Origin: Mycolicibacter longobardus
GTDB lineage: Bacteria > Actinomycetota > Actinomycetes > Mycobacteriales > Mycobacteriaceae
NCBI RefSeq assembly: GCF_002102265.1
Contig: NZ_LQPG01000018.1
Span: 1 to 64,000 of the forward strand
Reading direction: 5' to 3'
DNA length: 64,000 nt
Position 1 is the first letter of the stretch; every line of letters starts with the position of its first letter. Under the pieces are notes generated by a model. The model did not search any database, was not told the origin of the DNA, and was given only the letters and a program-made list of their open reading frames with translations. Both the position numbers and the translations under genes were made by a program. Shown here one piece after another: positions 28,207 through 36,990 of the stretch.

Positions 28207-29379
28207 CTACTCTGCCGTGACGGTTTCGGCGGCTTTCTCTTCCTGCTCTTCCTCGGCCTGCACCCGCAGGTTCTCGGCGACCTCGGCGTTCCACTTCTCG
28301 TTGGCCACCGTGGCATCGATCTCGATCTCGTAGCGATCGGTCATGTCCGGGGTGACGTCGGCGGCGTCGACGTAGAACTGCGAGTACCAACGGCGCAGCT
28401 GGTAGACCGCGCCGTCCTCCTCGACCAGCAGCGGGTTCTCGATCCGACTCTTGTGGGTCCAGATCTCGACATCCTGCAGGAAGCCCTTGCTGACACCATC
28501 GGTCATCGCGTCGGCGATCTTCTCGGTGGTCGCGTCGTCCAGGCCCTTGGGCTTCTGCACGATCACGCCCCACATCAGCCGGAACTGGTCATGGCTGATC
28601 GGGTAGTGGCAGTTGATGAGGATCGACTCGGCCTTGAAACCGCTGTAGCTGTTGTGCAGCCAGTTGATCATGAACGAGGGGCCGAAGTAGGAGGCCTCCG
28701 AGTCCAGTACCGACTGGCCGTACTGGGTGCCCAGGCCCGGGACGTCGGGGCGACCGACGTTGCGCAGGTACTGCGAGGCGATGTGGCCCTCGAAGACGTT
28801 CTTGAACGAGGTGGGCAGGCCGTAGTGGATGTAGAAGAAGTGCGCGAAGTCGGTGACGTTGTCGATGATGTCGCGGCAGTTCGAGTCGATCACCATGCTG
28901 TTCCAGCGCCAGTCGGTCCACTCTCCGCTGGACCACTCTTGGATCTCCGGGATCCGCACCTCGTCCGGCGGCGGATTGCCCTCCGGGTCGTGGTACATGA
29001 ACAGCAGGCCGCCCCGCACGTCGGTCGGGAAGGACTGGGTGCGGGCCACCCGCGGGGTCCGCTTGGAGTAGGGGACCAGCTTGCAGCGGCCGTCGCCGCC
29101 CCAGCGCCAGTCGTGGAACGGGCAGGCGACCTCGTCGCCCTTGATCTCGCCGCGGCTCAGGTCGCCGCCCATATGGCGGCAGTAGGCGTCGAGCACGTGC
29201 AGGTCACCGTGCGAGTCGGCGAACACCACCAGCTTGGCGCCGAACGCGTGGATGGAGTGCGGTTTGCCGTCCTTGAAGTCTTTCACCGGGCCCAGGCAGT
29301 GCCAGCCCCGGGCATAGCGGTCCGGAAGTGTGCCGGTATCGATGTGGCGGACGCCGACCTCGGCGTTGTCAGTGCTCAC
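28207..29379 (-). CDS. kshA: KshA, oxygenase of 3-ketosteroid 9-alpha-hydroxylase
   Basis: 390 residues, GTG start with ttggagg before it. The Rieske cluster ligands are Cys67, His69, Cys86 and His89 (CRH, CPFH). The mononuclear iron site is in DNVTDFAHFFYIHYG (Asp177, His180, His185). It hydroxylates C9 of androstenedione-type steroids, opening ring B, and needs the reductase KshB encoded elsewhere. A KstR box is upstream at 29408-29421. The C-terminus is Glu/Ala-rich. Confidence 0.95.
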   Translation of the reverse strand: MSTDNAEVGVRHIDTGTLPDRYARGWHCLGPVKDFKDGKPHSIHAFGAKLVVFADSHGDLHVLDAYCRHMGGDLSRGEIKGDEVACPFHDWRWGGDGRCKLVPYSKRTPRVARTQSFPTDVRGGLLFMYHDPEGNPPPDEVRIPEIQEWSSGEWTDWRWNSMVIDSNCRDIIDNVTDFAHFFYIHYGLPTSFKNVFEGHIASQYLRNVGRPDVPGLGTQYGQSVLDSEASYFGPSFMINWLHNSYSGFKAESILINCHYPISHDQFRLMWGVIVQKPKGLDDATTEKIADAMTDGVSKGFLQDVEIWTHKSRIENPLLVEEDGAVYQLRRWYSQFYVDAADVTPDMTDRYEIEIDATVANEKWNAEVAENLRVQAEEEQEEKAAETVTAE

Positions 29380-29407
29380 CAGTTGCCTCCAACCCTCTGC
29401 TTCTAAC

Positions 29408-29421
29408 TAGAACACGTTACA
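29408..29421. promoter_or_regulatory. KstR operator, kshA / gamma-carbonic anhydrase
   Basis: tagaacacgttaca fits the KstR consensus, 28 bp before kshA and 68 bp before the divergent carbonic anhydrase-like gene. Confidence 0.83.
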
Positions 29422-29489
29422 GTTTTGACACGTGTTTGCGCAATAAACCCTGCTGGTTCGGGGTCTTTGGTCCCTGGTATATGTGAACG

Positions 29490-30026
29490 ATGCAGCTGTT
29501 CTCGTTCAACGGTCGCTCGCCACGGATCGACCCCACGGCATTCGTCGCTCCCACCGCCACTTTGATCGGCGATGTCACCATCGAAGCCGGGGCCTCGGTG
29601 TGGTTCGGCGCCGTGTTGCGGGCCGATGATGCGCCCATCGTGGTGCGGCAGGGCGCCAACGTGCAGGACGGCTCGGTGCTGCACGTGCCACCGGGTGTCC
29701 CGGTGGATATCGGCCCGGGAGCGACGGTGGCCCACATGTGCCTGATCCACGGGGCCAACATCGGCGCCGAGGCACTGATCGGCAACCACGCCACGGTGCT
29801 CGACGGTGCGGTGATCGGCAGCCGCTCCCTGGTGGCGGCCGGAGCGATGGTGCTCGCCGGGACCAAGATCCCCGCGGGAGTGCTGGTGACCGGTGCGCCC
29901 GCCGCCGTCAAGGGCCCGATCGCCGGTACCGGCGCCGAGATGTGGATCAACGCGAACCCGCCGTACTACCAGGATCTCGCGCAGCGTTACCGCGACGGCC
30001 TGGAGCCGTTTGAGCTGGACGGTTGA
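29490..30026 (+). CDS. Gamma-class carbonic anhydrase-like hexapeptide-repeat protein
   Basis: 178 residues (Rv3525c has 174). A left-handed beta-helix is shown by the hexapeptide repeats (GDVTIEAGASVWFGAVLR, GANVQDGSVLHV). The Zn-ligand type histidines lie in AHMCLIHGANIG and GNHATVLDG. The family includes gamma carbonic anhydrases and CoA-linked trimeric acetyltransferases without visible activity. Divergent from kshA; probably shares the KstR box. Confidence 0.87.
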   Translation: MQLFSFNGRSPRIDPTAFVAPTATLIGDVTIEAGASVWFGAVLRADDAPIVVRQGANVQDGSVLHVPPGVPVDIGPGATVAHMCLIHGANIGAEALIGNHATVLDGAVIGSRSLVAAGAMVLAGTKIPAGVLVTGAPAAVKGPIAGTGAEMWINANPPYYQDLAQRYRDGLEPFELDG

Positions 30027-30043
30027 TGTCGCTCGTCGCCGAT

Positions 30044-30091
30044 CGTGTACTCAGACCGAAAGATCGCCGCGGAAGTCGGTCTGACTACACG
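30044..30091. terminator. Inverted repeat overlapping the 3' end of the NTF2-like gene
   Basis: cgtgtactcagaccga (30044-30059) pairs with tcggtctgactacacg (30076-30091) with one mismatch. It lies between two converging genes and includes the stop codon of the minus-strand gene. The same element occurs at 44982-45029. Confidence 0.65.
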
Positions 30092-30510
30092 TTCGACGCG
30101 GGTGTTGGCCTAGCCGTCTTGGCGGCGCGGTCCAACTCCCAGTAGGCGCGCAGCGCGACAAGTTCGCCCTTCTCGTTGGCCCGGTAGGTGAAGACGCCTT
30201 CGGTGACGATCTGGTGGCCGGCCATGGTGATCGTGATGTTGCCGGTGTTGGCTTCCTCGTCGCCGCACTGGAAGGTGTCGGCGAAGTTGAACTCGATCTT
30301 GTCGGTCGGCGCGATCGCCTTGTCCCAGAACGCCGAGATCTCGTCGCGGCCGCGGTGACCCTTGCCCTCCGGGTCGAAGTGCGACGGCCCGATCGGGTCC
30401 TGCACGATCGCATCGTCGGCGAAGTTCGAGAGCCAGGCTTCCTTGTCGCGGGCTGCTACGGCGTCACGGGAGCGCTTGCCTGCCAGGTGTGCGGGGTGAT
30501 CAGTGTTCAT
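30085..30510 (-). CDS. NTF2/ketosteroid isomerase-like protein
   Basis: 141 residues from ATG 30510 (24 upstream open codons lack the family start). SRDAVAARDKEAWLSNFADDAIVQDPIG and GHRGRDEISAFWDKAI are typical of SnoaL/delta-5-3-ketosteroid isomerase folds, with an Asp-rich first helix. It follows ltp3 by 26 bp and is probably co-transcribed with the Ltp genes. Steroid isomerase activity is only suggested. Confidence 0.8.
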   Translation of the reverse strand: MNTDHPAHLAGKRSRDAVAARDKEAWLSNFADDAIVQDPIGPSHFDPEGKGHRGRDEISAFWDKAIAPTDKIEFNFADTFQCGDEEANTGNITITMAGHQIVTEGVFTYRANEKGELVALRAYWELDRAAKTARPTPASNV

Positions 30511-30536
30511 CCGGGGGTCCTCATCAATCGGCGGGA

Positions 30537-31733
30537 TCAATTGGCGGGCTTGGGGGCGGGCCTGTCGGAGCTGACCACCCACATCGAGTAGTACTGCGAG
30601 CCACCGCCGTAGGCGTGCCCGAGCGCCTTGCGGGCGTTCGGCACCTGGTGGTCACCGGCCTTGCCCATCACCTGGATCGCCGATTCGGCGAACCGGATCA
30701 TCCCCGAGGCTCCGATCGGGTTGGAAGACAGCACACCACCGGAGGCGTTCACCGGCAGCTTCCCCCCGATCGCGGTCTCGCCGGCCTGGGTGAGCTTCCA
30801 GCCCTCACCCTGCTCCGCAAAGCCCAGGTTCTCCAGCCACATCGGCTCGAACCAGGAGAACGGCACGTAGATCTCCGCGGCGTCGATCTCGTCGATCGGG
30901 CTGGTGATCCCGGCTTCCTTCCACAGCGCGGCCGCGGCGTCGCGACCGGCCTGCGGATTGACCTGGTCGCGACCGGAGTAGGCCAGCGGTTCGGTGCGCA
31001 GCGCGGTCGCGTGAATCCAGGCCACCGGCTCGCCCGCGTCGATCCGGGCCTGTGCCGCGTCCTCGTCGCCGATCACGATCGCACACGCACCGTCCGAGGA
31101 CGGGCAGGTCTCGTCGAAACGAATTGGATCCCAAAGCATCTGGGAGGCCATCACCTTCTCCACGGTGATGTCGGGCTGGTGCAGGTGCGCGAGCGGGTTG
31201 CGGGCGCCGTTGAGCCGGTCCTTGACCGCGACTATCGCGCCGATGTCGTTCGGTGCGCCGGACCGGCGGATGTAGGCGCGTACGTGCGGGGCGAAGTAGC
31301 CGCCGGCGCCGGCGCCGACCGGCTTGGTGAACGGCACCGGAATGCTCAGCGCCCACATGGCATTGGACTCCGACTGCTTCTCCCAGGCCATCGCCAGCAC
31401 CCGCCGGTACTTGCCGGACTTCACCAGGCTGGCCGCCACGACTGCGGTCGACCCGCCCACCGAGCCGGCGGTGTGCACCCGGATCAGCGGTTTGCCGCCG
31501 TTGGGGCCTGTGGCGCCAACAGCATCCGCCATGAACAGCTCCGGCATCATGACGCCCTCGAAGAAGTCCGGCGCCTTGCCGACCACGATCGCGTCGATGT
31601 CGTCGAACGTCGAGCCCGAATCGGCCAGGGCGCGGTCGATGGCCTCACGCACCAGGCCGTTCATCGACACGTCCTGGCGCTTGGCGACGTACTTGGTCTG
31701 CCCGGTGCCCAGCACCGCAGCCAATTGGCCCAT
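30537..31733 (-). CDS. ltp3: Ltp3, SCP-x thiolase-like protein
   Basis: 398 residues from ATG 31733. MGQLAAVLGTGQTKYVAK at the start and VNASGGVLSSNPIGASGMIRFAE near the end mark the thiolase-like SCP-x family. By analogy to Ltp2 it is expected to be a retro-aldolase on branched sterol-CoA side chains; Ltp3/Ltp4 are linked with C24-branched plant sterol-type side chains. TGATG overlap with ltp4. Confidence 0.88.
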   Translation of the reverse strand: MGQLAAVLGTGQTKYVAKRQDVSMNGLVREAIDRALADSGSTFDDIDAIVVGKAPDFFEGVMMPELFMADAVGATGPNGGKPLIRVHTAGSVGGSTAVVAASLVKSGKYRRVLAMAWEKQSESNAMWALSIPVPFTKPVGAGAGGYFAPHVRAYIRRSGAPNDIGAIVAVKDRLNGARNPLAHLHQPDITVEKVMASQMLWDPIRFDETCPSSDGACAIVIGDEDAAQARIDAGEPVAWIHATALRTEPLAYSGRDQVNPQAGRDAAAALWKEAGITSPIDEIDAAEIYVPFSWFEPMWLENLGFAEQGEGWKLTQAGETAIGGKLPVNASGGVLSSNPIGASGMIRFAESAIQVMGKAGDHQVPNARKALGHAYGGGSQYYSMWVVSSDRPAPKPAN

Positions 31734-32797
31734 CAGTTGCGTCCTTCCATCACTGCGACCAGGTTCTGCTGCAGCGCAGGCCCGCTGGTGGCGTGGGCCA
31801 GTACCCGGCCCGCCGAACCATTGAAGATGTGCTGCGCGGCGAAGCCGATGCGCTCCAGCCCGGCGACGAACATCGGATTGGCCGCCAGGGCACCGCCGGA
31901 GGGGTTCACCTTCGTCTTCGACGGCAGTCGCATCGCCTCGGTCAGGATCAGCTGCTGATGGGTGAACGGCGCGTGGATCTCGGCGACGTCCACCGCGGGC
32001 ATGGCATCGCCGCTGGCCGTGAGTGCCGAGACGGTGGTCGACGGCGACCGGGTCAGGTCGCGGCTGCCCAGCACCGGTGACTCGATACGGTGCTCGAAAC
32101 CGGTGATCCAGGCCGGGTTCTCGCACAGTTCGCGGGCCCTGTCGCCGGCGGCCAGGACGATCGCGGCGGCACCGTCGGTGATCGGCGCGATGTCGTGTCG
32201 CCGCAGCGGGTCGGCGAAGAACGGGCGTTCCAGCAGTTCGTCCAGGCTGGTGGAGGACTCCACCGAGTCCACCCGATCGGCGACCGCGAATGAATCCAGC
32301 GCCACCCGGGCCATCTGTTCGGCGGTCCACTGGCCGCCGTCGAGACCGATCCGGGCTTGCAGCCCGGCGATCGAGACCGAGTCCGGCCACAGCGGCGCGA
32401 CGGTGTAGGGGTCGGTCTGCAGGGCCAGGATCCGGCGCAGCTGTCCGGCCGAGGACTTGCCGAATCCGTAGGCCAGCGCGGTGTCGACCTCGCCGGTCAA
32501 CACCTTGATGTAGGCCTCATAGAGCGCCCAGGCGCCGTCCATCTCCACATGCGACTCGTTGATCGGCGGAACCGCGCCGATCGAGTCGATCGCCGAGATG
32601 AATGAGAATGCCCGTCCGGCAAGGTAATCCGACGATCCGGAGCACCAGAAGCCGATGTCGGTCTGGGCGATTCCCAACTCGGAGTACAACTGAGCAAAAC
32701 ACGGCATCAACATCTCGACGCCGTTGGTGGTGCCGTCGGTGCGGCGAACGTGCGGGGCGTGGGCAAAGCCCACCACCGCGACATCGCGTTGCGTCAT
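31733..32797 (-). CDS. ltp4: Ltp4, SCP-x thiolase-like protein
   Basis: 354 residues from ATG 32797, equal to Rv3522. It has the KVNPSGGALAANPMFVAGLERIGFAAQ thiolase-like C-terminus and IAPITDGAAAIVLAAG in the middle. It needs a DUF35 partner for aldolase activity in the Ltp2 model; the preceding gene at 32806 supplies two. The next start is 8 bp upstream of its own. Confidence 0.88.
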   Translation of the reverse strand: MTQRDVAVVGFAHAPHVRRTDGTTNGVEMLMPCFAQLYSELGIAQTDIGFWCSGSSDYLAGRAFSFISAIDSIGAVPPINESHVEMDGAWALYEAYIKVLTGEVDTALAYGFGKSSAGQLRRILALQTDPYTVAPLWPDSVSIAGLQARIGLDGGQWTAEQMARVALDSFAVADRVDSVESSTSLDELLERPFFADPLRRHDIAPITDGAAAIVLAAGDRARELCENPAWITGFEHRIESPVLGSRDLTRSPSTTVSALTASGDAMPAVDVAEIHAPFTHQQLILTEAMRLPSKTKVNPSGGALAANPMFVAGLERIGFAAQHIFNGSAGRVLAHATSGPALQQNLVAVMEGRN

Positions 32798-32805
32798 GCT
32801 GCCCC

Positions 32806-33804
32806 TCACAGGTGGTGCTTGTAGGTGTCGTAGTCGGCGTCCGGTTCGCCGGTGGGCCGGAAGTATTCGATGTTGTCGATGCCCAAACCCCACTCCTCGC
32901 GGGGCTTCCACACCGCCTCGACGCGCATGCCCATCCGCACGTCGTGGGCGTCGATCTCGGACACCAGGTGCAGGAACGGGATGTCGGCGCCGTCGAGCAG
33001 CACATAGGCCGCCACATACGGCGGCTTGATGCGCTGCCCGGCGAACGGGATGTTGATGATGGCGAACGTCGTCACCGTGCCCTTGTCGGGCAGCTCCACG
33101 AAGTTGTCCAACGGCAGACCGGTGGCCGGATCGGCTTCCTTGGGCGGGAAGTACAGCTTGCCTTCGGTGCCGGTGCGCGCCCCGAGCAGCTTGCCCTCCT
33201 GCAGGGCGCGCAGGTATGCGCTCTCCGGCAGCGAGGCGGTGTGCTGGATCTCCAGGCTGGACGGGATCACCACCATGCTCACCGGGTCGCGCTCATCGGT
33301 GGTCTCGGTGGACTCGGCGGCGGGTTCTTCATCACCGATCTCGAAGTAGGCGATGTCGGTGATCGCCCCGACGGGCTCGTCGGCCCAGTGCACGTGCACC
33401 CGGGTGCCGGTGCTGATCGCTTGGGGACTCTCCGCCGCCACCGCGTGCAGCAACGGCACGTCGGCGCCGTCGAGCTTGATCAGCGCCCAGGCGAACGGAG
33501 TGTCCAGGGGCTGGCCCTCCAGCGGGGCCGGCTGCCAGGTCCACGAGACCACGGTGCCGACACTGGCCACCGGTACGATCTCGGTGAGCTGTTCGTAGCT
33601 GACCGGGTCGTATTCGGCAGGCGGCACGTACACCCGACCGTCGGAACCTCGGACGCCGACGATGCGGCGCTCACGCAGAGCGGTGAAGAATGCGCCGAGG
33701 GTGGGGCCGACTGAACGTGTGTAGTCGAAGGACAACTTCAACGGCGCGGAAAGAGGCGGCTCGTGCTCATCGATCTGCGCGCGGTGGCTTTGGCTGGCAG
33801 TCAC
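32806..33804 (-). CDS. DUF35 OB-fold protein (Rv3521-like), two tandem domains
   Basis: 332 residues from GTG 33804, 9 bp from the KstR box; a longer frame to 33966 would run into the divergent gene. Two DUF35-type OB folds are seen: VSWTWQPAPLEGQP...KLDGADVPLLHAV and TVTTFAIINIPFAGQ...VLLDGADIPFLHLV. The second ends with the usual GMRVEAVWKPREEWGLGIDNIEYFRP. DUF35 domains act as partners of Ltp2-type aldolases, so this is the likely partner of Ltp3/Ltp4. Confidence 0.85.
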   Translation of the reverse strand: MTASQSHRAQIDEHEPPLSAPLKLSFDYTRSVGPTLGAFFTALRERRIVGVRGSDGRVYVPPAEYDPVSYEQLTEIVPVASVGTVVSWTWQPAPLEGQPLDTPFAWALIKLDGADVPLLHAVAAESPQAISTGTRVHVHWADEPVGAITDIAYFEIGDEEPAAESTETTDERDPVSMVVIPSSLEIQHTASLPESAYLRALQEGKLLGARTGTEGKLYFPPKEADPATGLPLDNFVELPDKGTVTTFAIINIPFAGQRIKPPYVAAYVLLDGADIPFLHLVSEIDAHDVRMGMRVEAVWKPREEWGLGIDNIEYFRPTGEPDADYDTYKHHL

Positions 33805-33813
33805 GGCATCGAG

Positions 33814-33827
33814 TAGAACAGGTTCTA
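33814..33827. promoter_or_regulatory. KstR operator between DUF35 and LLM genes
   Basis: tagaacaggttcta fits TnnAACnnGTTnnA. It lies in the 58-bp divergent space and could repress both genes. Confidence 0.8.
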
Positions 33828-33862
33828 ACAATGGTGGCAAGCATGCGAGCAAGGAGCCAAGG

Positions 33863-34894
33863 ATGAAGCTGGGACTGCAACTGGGATATTGGGGAGCGCA
33901 GCCGCCGACCAACCACGCGGAACTGGTGGCCGCGGCCGAGGAGGCCGGTTTCGACGCCGTTTTCACCGCCGAGGCCTGGGGCTCCGACGCCTACACGCCG
34001 CTGGCCTGGTGGGGCTCGTCGACGTCGCGGGTGCGGCTGGGCACCTCGGTGGTGCAGCTTTCGGCGCGGACCCCGACCGCCTGCGCGATGGCCGCGTTGA
34101 CGTTGGATCACCTCTCCGGCGGCCGCCACATCCTGGGACTGGGTGTGTCCGGGCCGCAGGTGGTGGAGGGCTGGTACGGCCAGCGTTTCGGAAAGCCCTT
34201 GGCCCGCACCCGCGAGTACATCGACATCCTGCGCCAGGTGTGGGCGCGTGAGGCGCCGGTGACCAGTGCGGGCCCGCACTACCCACTGCCGCTGGGCGGT
34301 GAGGGGACCACCGGGTTGGGCAAGGCGCTCAAGCCGATCGTGCACCCGCGGCGCGCCGACATTCCGGTGATGCTCGGCGCGGAAGGCCCGAAGAACGTCG
34401 CGCTGGCCGCCGAGATCGCGGACGGTTGGCTGCCGATCTTCTATGCCCCGCGGCTGGCCGACATGTACAACGAGTGGCTGGACGAGGGCTTCGCCCGGCC
34501 GGGGGCGCGGCGTACCCGCGAGGACTTCGAGATCTGCGCGACGGCGCAGGTGGTCATCACCGACGACCGTGCCGCGGCGTTCGCCGGCATCAAGCCGTTC
34601 TTGGCGCTCTACATGGGTGGTATGGGATCCGAGGACACCAACTTCCACGCCGAGGTCTACCGCCGGATGGGTTACGGCCAGGTCGTCGACGACGTGACCA
34701 AGTTGTTCCGCACCAACCAGAAGGAAAAGGCTGCCGAGATCATCCCCGACGAGCTGGTGGATGACGCCGTGATCGTCGGCGACATCGACTACGTGCGTAA
34801 GCAGATCAAGGTGTGGGAGGCCGCCGGGGTGACCATGATGGTGGTCGCCGCGCGCGACACCGCCCAGGTTCAGCAGCTCGCGGCGCTGATCTGA
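33863..34894 (+). CDS. LLM-class F420-dependent oxidoreductase (Rv3520c-like)
   Basis: 343 residues; Rv3520c has 347. The TIM-barrel start KLGLQLGYWGAQPPTNH, RVRLGTSVVQLSARTPTACAMAALTLDHLSGGRHILGLGVSGP and VVEGWYGQRFGKPLARTREYIDILRQVW are typical of F420-dependent luciferase-like oxidoreductases. A role on sterol intermediates is suggested by its divergent KstR box. The Shine-Dalgarno is gcaaggagc. Confidence 0.85.
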   Translation: MKLGLQLGYWGAQPPTNHAELVAAAEEAGFDAVFTAEAWGSDAYTPLAWWGSSTSRVRLGTSVVQLSARTPTACAMAALTLDHLSGGRHILGLGVSGPQVVEGWYGQRFGKPLARTREYIDILRQVWAREAPVTSAGPHYPLPLGGEGTTGLGKALKPIVHPRRADIPVMLGAEGPKNVALAAEIADGWLPIFYAPRLADMYNEWLDEGFARPGARRTREDFEICATAQVVITDDRAAAFAGIKPFLALYMGGMGSEDTNFHAEVYRRMGYGQVVDDVTKLFRTNQKEKAAEIIPDELVDDAVIVGDIDYVRKQIKVWEAAGVTMMVVAARDTAQVQQLAALI

Positions 34895-34924
34895 GTCGGG
34901 CGCGGCCCCGCCTTGCGAGGGCAC

Positions 34925-34938
34925 TAGAACGCGTTCTA
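34925..34938. promoter_or_regulatory. Perfect KstR operator overlapping a leaderless promoter
   Basis: tagaacgcgttcta is a perfect palindrome. Its last two bases start the hexamer tagatt (34937-34942), followed by 6 nt and the ATG at 34949. Confidence 0.87.
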
Positions 34939-34948
34939 GATTGGCCGG

Positions 34949-36499
34949 ATGAGCGAAGCCGGCCTGTGGAACATTGCCCGTGACACCCCCGACGCCGTCG
35001 CCGTGGTCGACGTCCACGGTGGTCAGCTGACCTACGGTGAGCTGGCCGCTCGCGCGGACCGCTACGGACGTGGCCTGCAGGCAATGGGCTTGGAACCCGG
35101 CGACGTGCTGGTGATGGTGCTGCCCAACATCGTCGACACGTTGGCGGTGTACTTCGCCGCCATGCAGACCGGGCTGTACATCGTCGCGATCAACTGGCAC
35201 CTGACCGGTCCGGAGATCGGCTACATCCTCTCCGACAGCGGCGCGAAGGTTGTTGTCGCTCACGAGCGGTTCGCCGAGGCATCCAAGATCGCCGCGGACG
35301 AGGCCGGCCTGCCCGCCCAGGGGCGGTTTGCCGTCGGAGACGTCGAGGGGTTCGCCCCGCTGTCCACGTTGGGCGCCGAGGAGCCGGCAACCCGGCCCGA
35401 CGTGCGCACCATGGGCGCCGCGATGCTCTACACCTCCGGTACCACCGGCAAGCCCAAGGGCGTCAAGCGTCCGCTGACCGGCGCCGACCCCGACGCGGTT
35501 CCGGTTGCCTCGGCCGGCTTCTTCGCGCTGTATGACCTGGCGCCGTTCGACAACCACGTACACATCTGTGGCTCGCCGCTGTATCACACTGCGGTGCTGA
35601 ACTTCTCGTCGATCTCCATCCAGCTCGGCCACAAGGTGGTGCTGATGGACAAGTGGGACCCCGAAGAGATGCTGGCGCTAATTGACGAGCACAAGGTCAC
35701 CCACAGCCACATGGTGCCCACCCAATTCCGTCGGCTGTTGGCGCTGCCCGCCGAGGTGCGCGCCCGCTACGACATGTCCTCGCTGCGCAACATGATCCAC
35801 GGCGCGGCGCCGTGCCCGCCCGAGGTCAAGCGCCAGATGTTGGACTGGTGGGGCCCGGTGATCACCGAGTACTACGCCGCCACCGAGGGCGGCGGCACCA
35901 AGATCAGCGGCGCCGAGTGGCTGACCCACCCGGGTTCGGTGGGCAAGGCTTGGCCGTATTCGGTGGTCAAGGTGCTCGACGACGAGGGCAACGAGCTGCC
36001 GTCCGGCGAGGTCGGCACCGTCTACATGCAGATGGGCGGCTCCACCTTCGCCTACCACAACGACCAGAAGAAGACCGAGGAGAACCGCGCCGGTGACCTG
36101 TTCACCGTCGGTGACGTCGGCTACCTGGACGAGGACGGCTACCTGTACCTGCAGGACCGCAAGACGAACATGATCATCTCCGGCGGGGTCAACGTCTACC
36201 CGGCCGAGATCGAGAACGAGCTGATCATTCACCCGAAGGTGCTCGACGTCGCGGTGTTCGGGGTGCCGGACGAGGAGTGGGGTGAGGCGATCAAGGCCGT
36301 CGTCCAGACCGCCGAGGACGTGACCGGTGACGACGCGCTGACCGCCGAGCTGATGGAGTACGCGGCGGCACGGCTGGCGAAGTTCAAGCTGCCCAAGTCA
36401 ATCGACTACATCGCGGAGATGCCGCGCGACCCCAACGGCAAGCTGTACAAGCGCAAGCTGCGTGACCCGTACTGGGAGGGTCGGGAAGCGAAGATCTAG
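34949..36499 (+). CDS. Acyl-CoA synthetase (FadD-type), KstR-controlled
   Basis: 516 residues. ATP/AMP loop YTSGTTGKPKGVKRP, adenylation core YYAATEGGGTKISG, hinge DRKTNMIISGGVNVYPAEIE and the C-terminal Lys in DPNGKLYKRKL are complete, so it should be active. It is not FadD19 (46909) nor FadD17 (56062). M. tuberculosis has no gene at this place as far as I recall. Its perfect KstR box suggests a sterol or sterol-fragment acid as substrate. Its stop shares CTAG with the convergent immunity gene. Confidence 0.85.
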   Translation: MSEAGLWNIARDTPDAVAVVDVHGGQLTYGELAARADRYGRGLQAMGLEPGDVLVMVLPNIVDTLAVYFAAMQTGLYIVAINWHLTGPEIGYILSDSGAKVVVAHERFAEASKIAADEAGLPAQGRFAVGDVEGFAPLSTLGAEEPATRPDVRTMGAAMLYTSGTTGKPKGVKRPLTGADPDAVPVASAGFFALYDLAPFDNHVHICGSPLYHTAVLNFSSISIQLGHKVVLMDKWDPEEMLALIDEHKVTHSHMVPTQFRRLLALPAEVRARYDMSSLRNMIHGAAPCPPEVKRQMLDWWGPVITEYYAATEGGGTKISGAEWLTHPGSVGKAWPYSVVKVLDDEGNELPSGEVGTVYMQMGGSTFAYHNDQKKTEENRAGDLFTVGDVGYLDEDGYLYLQDRKTNMIISGGVNVYPAEIENELIIHPKVLDVAVFGVPDEEWGEAIKAVVQTAEDVTGDDALTAELMEYAAARLAKFKLPKSIDYIAEMPRDPNGKLYKRKLRDPYWEGREAKI

Positions 36500-36987
36500 G
36501 GGGTGGTGTCGTCTAGGGCCGTCCTGGCTGCTTGCTCAATCTGCTCAACTGACATCAGCATGATGTGACTGAATATTGTCGATATACCAGACATAAGGAC
36601 AGCGCAGTCGCCCCGCAGGCATATTTTTATGTGTGCGTCGTTGACGGGGGTGACGTCAACACTGGGCGCATATCCCTTTTTATATAGATCAGCACCCAAC
36701 TCGCCGGAGGCGAGACTTGGATATGCCGAGCATGCCCAATCCCAGATCAGGTATTTTTCCGTCAACTCAAATGTGGCAAATTTGGCGATGCTGGTTGATC
36801 GCTGGTTGCGGTCGTTGACTGTATCAATTATCCACCAGTGGCTCTTCTGATAGAGGTGTACCGAATAGTCGCCAGACGTGAACAAGAACGCGCAATCGTC
36901 GCACTTGGCCGAAACTGCCACGTCAGTGAGGCCGCTTCTGGGAGCCCATTCCATCCAAATTTCTGAAAGGCGCGAAAAATCCGTCAT
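36496..36987 (-). CDS. Likely immunity protein to the TNT toxin
   Basis: 163 residues. It follows the toxin gene by 3 bp, the place of the immunity factor IFT (Rv3902c) next to CpnT. It is rich in aromatic residues (HWWIIDTVND, YLIWDWACSAYPSL) and has four Cys. By size and partner it could be an Imm61-type immunity protein, but I see no sure motif. Base composition is far lower in G+C than the neighbours (about 42% in 36541-36600 by direct count), which points to transfer. It should bind the TNT domain in the cytosol and protect the producer. Confidence 0.65.
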   Translation of the reverse strand: MTDFSRLSEIWMEWAPRSGLTDVAVSAKCDDCAFLFTSGDYSVHLYQKSHWWIIDTVNDRNQRSTSIAKFATFELTEKYLIWDWACSAYPSLASGELGADLYKKGYAPSVDVTPVNDAHIKICLRGDCAVLMSGISTIFSHIMLMSVEQIEQAARTALDDTTP

Positions 36988-36990
36988 CTG

